DNA from: Gelidibacter algens
Lineage (GTDB): Bacteria > Bacteroidota > Bacteroidia > Flavobacteriales > Flavobacteriaceae
DNA: 46,771 nt
NCBI RefSeq assembly: GCF_001678675.1
Contig: NZ_LZRN01000033.1
Coordinates: forward strand, 1 to 46,771
Direction of reading: 5' to 3'
This document shows, one piece after another, positions 46,639-46,771 of this stretch; position 1 is the first letter of the stretch, and every line of letters begins with the position of its first letter. The notes beneath the pieces are model-generated. The model was not told the DNA's origin and ran no database searches. It saw only the letters and a list, made by a program, of their open reading frames with translations. The position numbers and the translations under genes are program-made.

Positions 46639-46771
46639 GTGTGCTAACACCGTGTATAGACCATTGCTGGGTTTGTGCTTTATTTGGAATATTATCGGAT
46701 TAACCCAAAGTTTGTCTATATTTGGATTGGTTCGTGTGTGAGACACGCAACGGTCCATACACATAAACGTT
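46639..46771. other. attC-like site of cassette 2, cut by window end
   Basis: Left box GTGTGCTAAC (46639-46648), the reverse complement of 46167-46176. Arms: GTGTAT-A-GACC-A-TTGC at 46652-46667 against GTGTAT-G-GACC-G-TTGC read from 46762 down to 46747. It shares with the first copy AACACCGTRTATA, TATATTTGGA, GGTTCGTG and CATAAACGTT at matching places. The right end stops at GTT at 46771. Confidence 0.8.

Larger units (their letters stand above)
44085..46771 (+). mobile_element. Integron-like element, runs off the window
   Basis: Made of a tyrosine recombinase, a candidate attI (45236-45306), cassette 1 (45307-46167, HigB/HigA) and cassette 2 (46168-46769). Each cassette ends in an attC-like palindrome and starts with 10 nt that are the exact reverse complement of the 10 nt opening its own palindrome. 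The window ends two bases past the second crossover point, so more cassettes may follow. The element type is inferred; the complementarity and covariation are read directly. Confidence 0.75.

Noticed and set aside
46561-46764. 67-codon frame on - over the second attC-like site
   Set aside because: Most of it lies in the palindrome, whose sequence is explained by folding rather than coding.

Overview
The window looks like a chromosomal segment of a flavobacterium (family Flavobacteriaceae, phylum Bacteroidota). The reasons are the AT-rich sequence, promoters of the Bacteroidota type (TTG, about 19 nt, TAnnTTTG), a SusC/SusD pair, an S10-spc-alpha ribosomal cluster with secY, infA and rpmJ in bacterial order, and weak or absent Shine-Dalgarno sequences. 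I do not assign a genus. All family names rest on recognising motifs in the translations; no database was searched.

Layout. 1-2480: a four-gene membrane-lipid operon on + (LUD-domain protein, cdsA, psd, acyl-CoA-binding protein), followed by a frameshifted small membrane-protein gene. 3036-8911: central metabolism, mostly on - (DDAH-like hydrolase, gltA, eno, carA), with one DUF481 outer-membrane protein on +. 9106-26892: one long run on - carrying the str, S10, spc and alpha gene sets: rpsL, rpsG, fusA, rpsJ, then all r-protein genes to rplQ, with secY, infA, rpmJ and rpoA. A terminator followed by a promoter splits rpsD-rpoA-rplQ from the rest. 27067-33822: an Omp85-type barrel and a SusC/SusD transporter on +, closed by a strong terminator. 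33956-43532: housekeeping and accessory genes (rlmB, rhomboid protease, rarA, an unknown exported protein, yjjG, a deacetylase-like protein, radC, a DUF1569 protein, a PaiB-like protein and a dienelactone hydrolase-like protein). 43537-43850: decayed coding remnants.

The most interesting part is 44085-46771. A tyrosine recombinase is followed, in the same direction, by what reads as an integron-like cassette array. Two copies of a ~120-nt imperfect palindrome are present. Their helical arms covary while two A/C mismatches are kept at the same places. The first 10 nt of each cassette are the exact reverse complement of the 10 nt that open its own attC-like site, as expected for integron cassettes. 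Cassette 1 (45307-46167) carries a HigB/HigA toxin-antitoxin pair with its own consensus promoter. Cassette 2 (46168-46769) has no convincing gene. The recombinase keeps the R-K-H-R-H-Y residues but appears to lack the extra segment that marks IntI integrases, and it points the same way as the cassettes.

Three kinds of short repeat mark the rest of the window. GACGCAA/TTGCGTC palindromes abut the stop codons of three r-protein genes. Heptamer arrays follow the stop codons of at least five genes on both strands. A (ATT)10 tract sits 7 nt upstream of one start codon. I found no tRNA, rRNA or CRISPR array.
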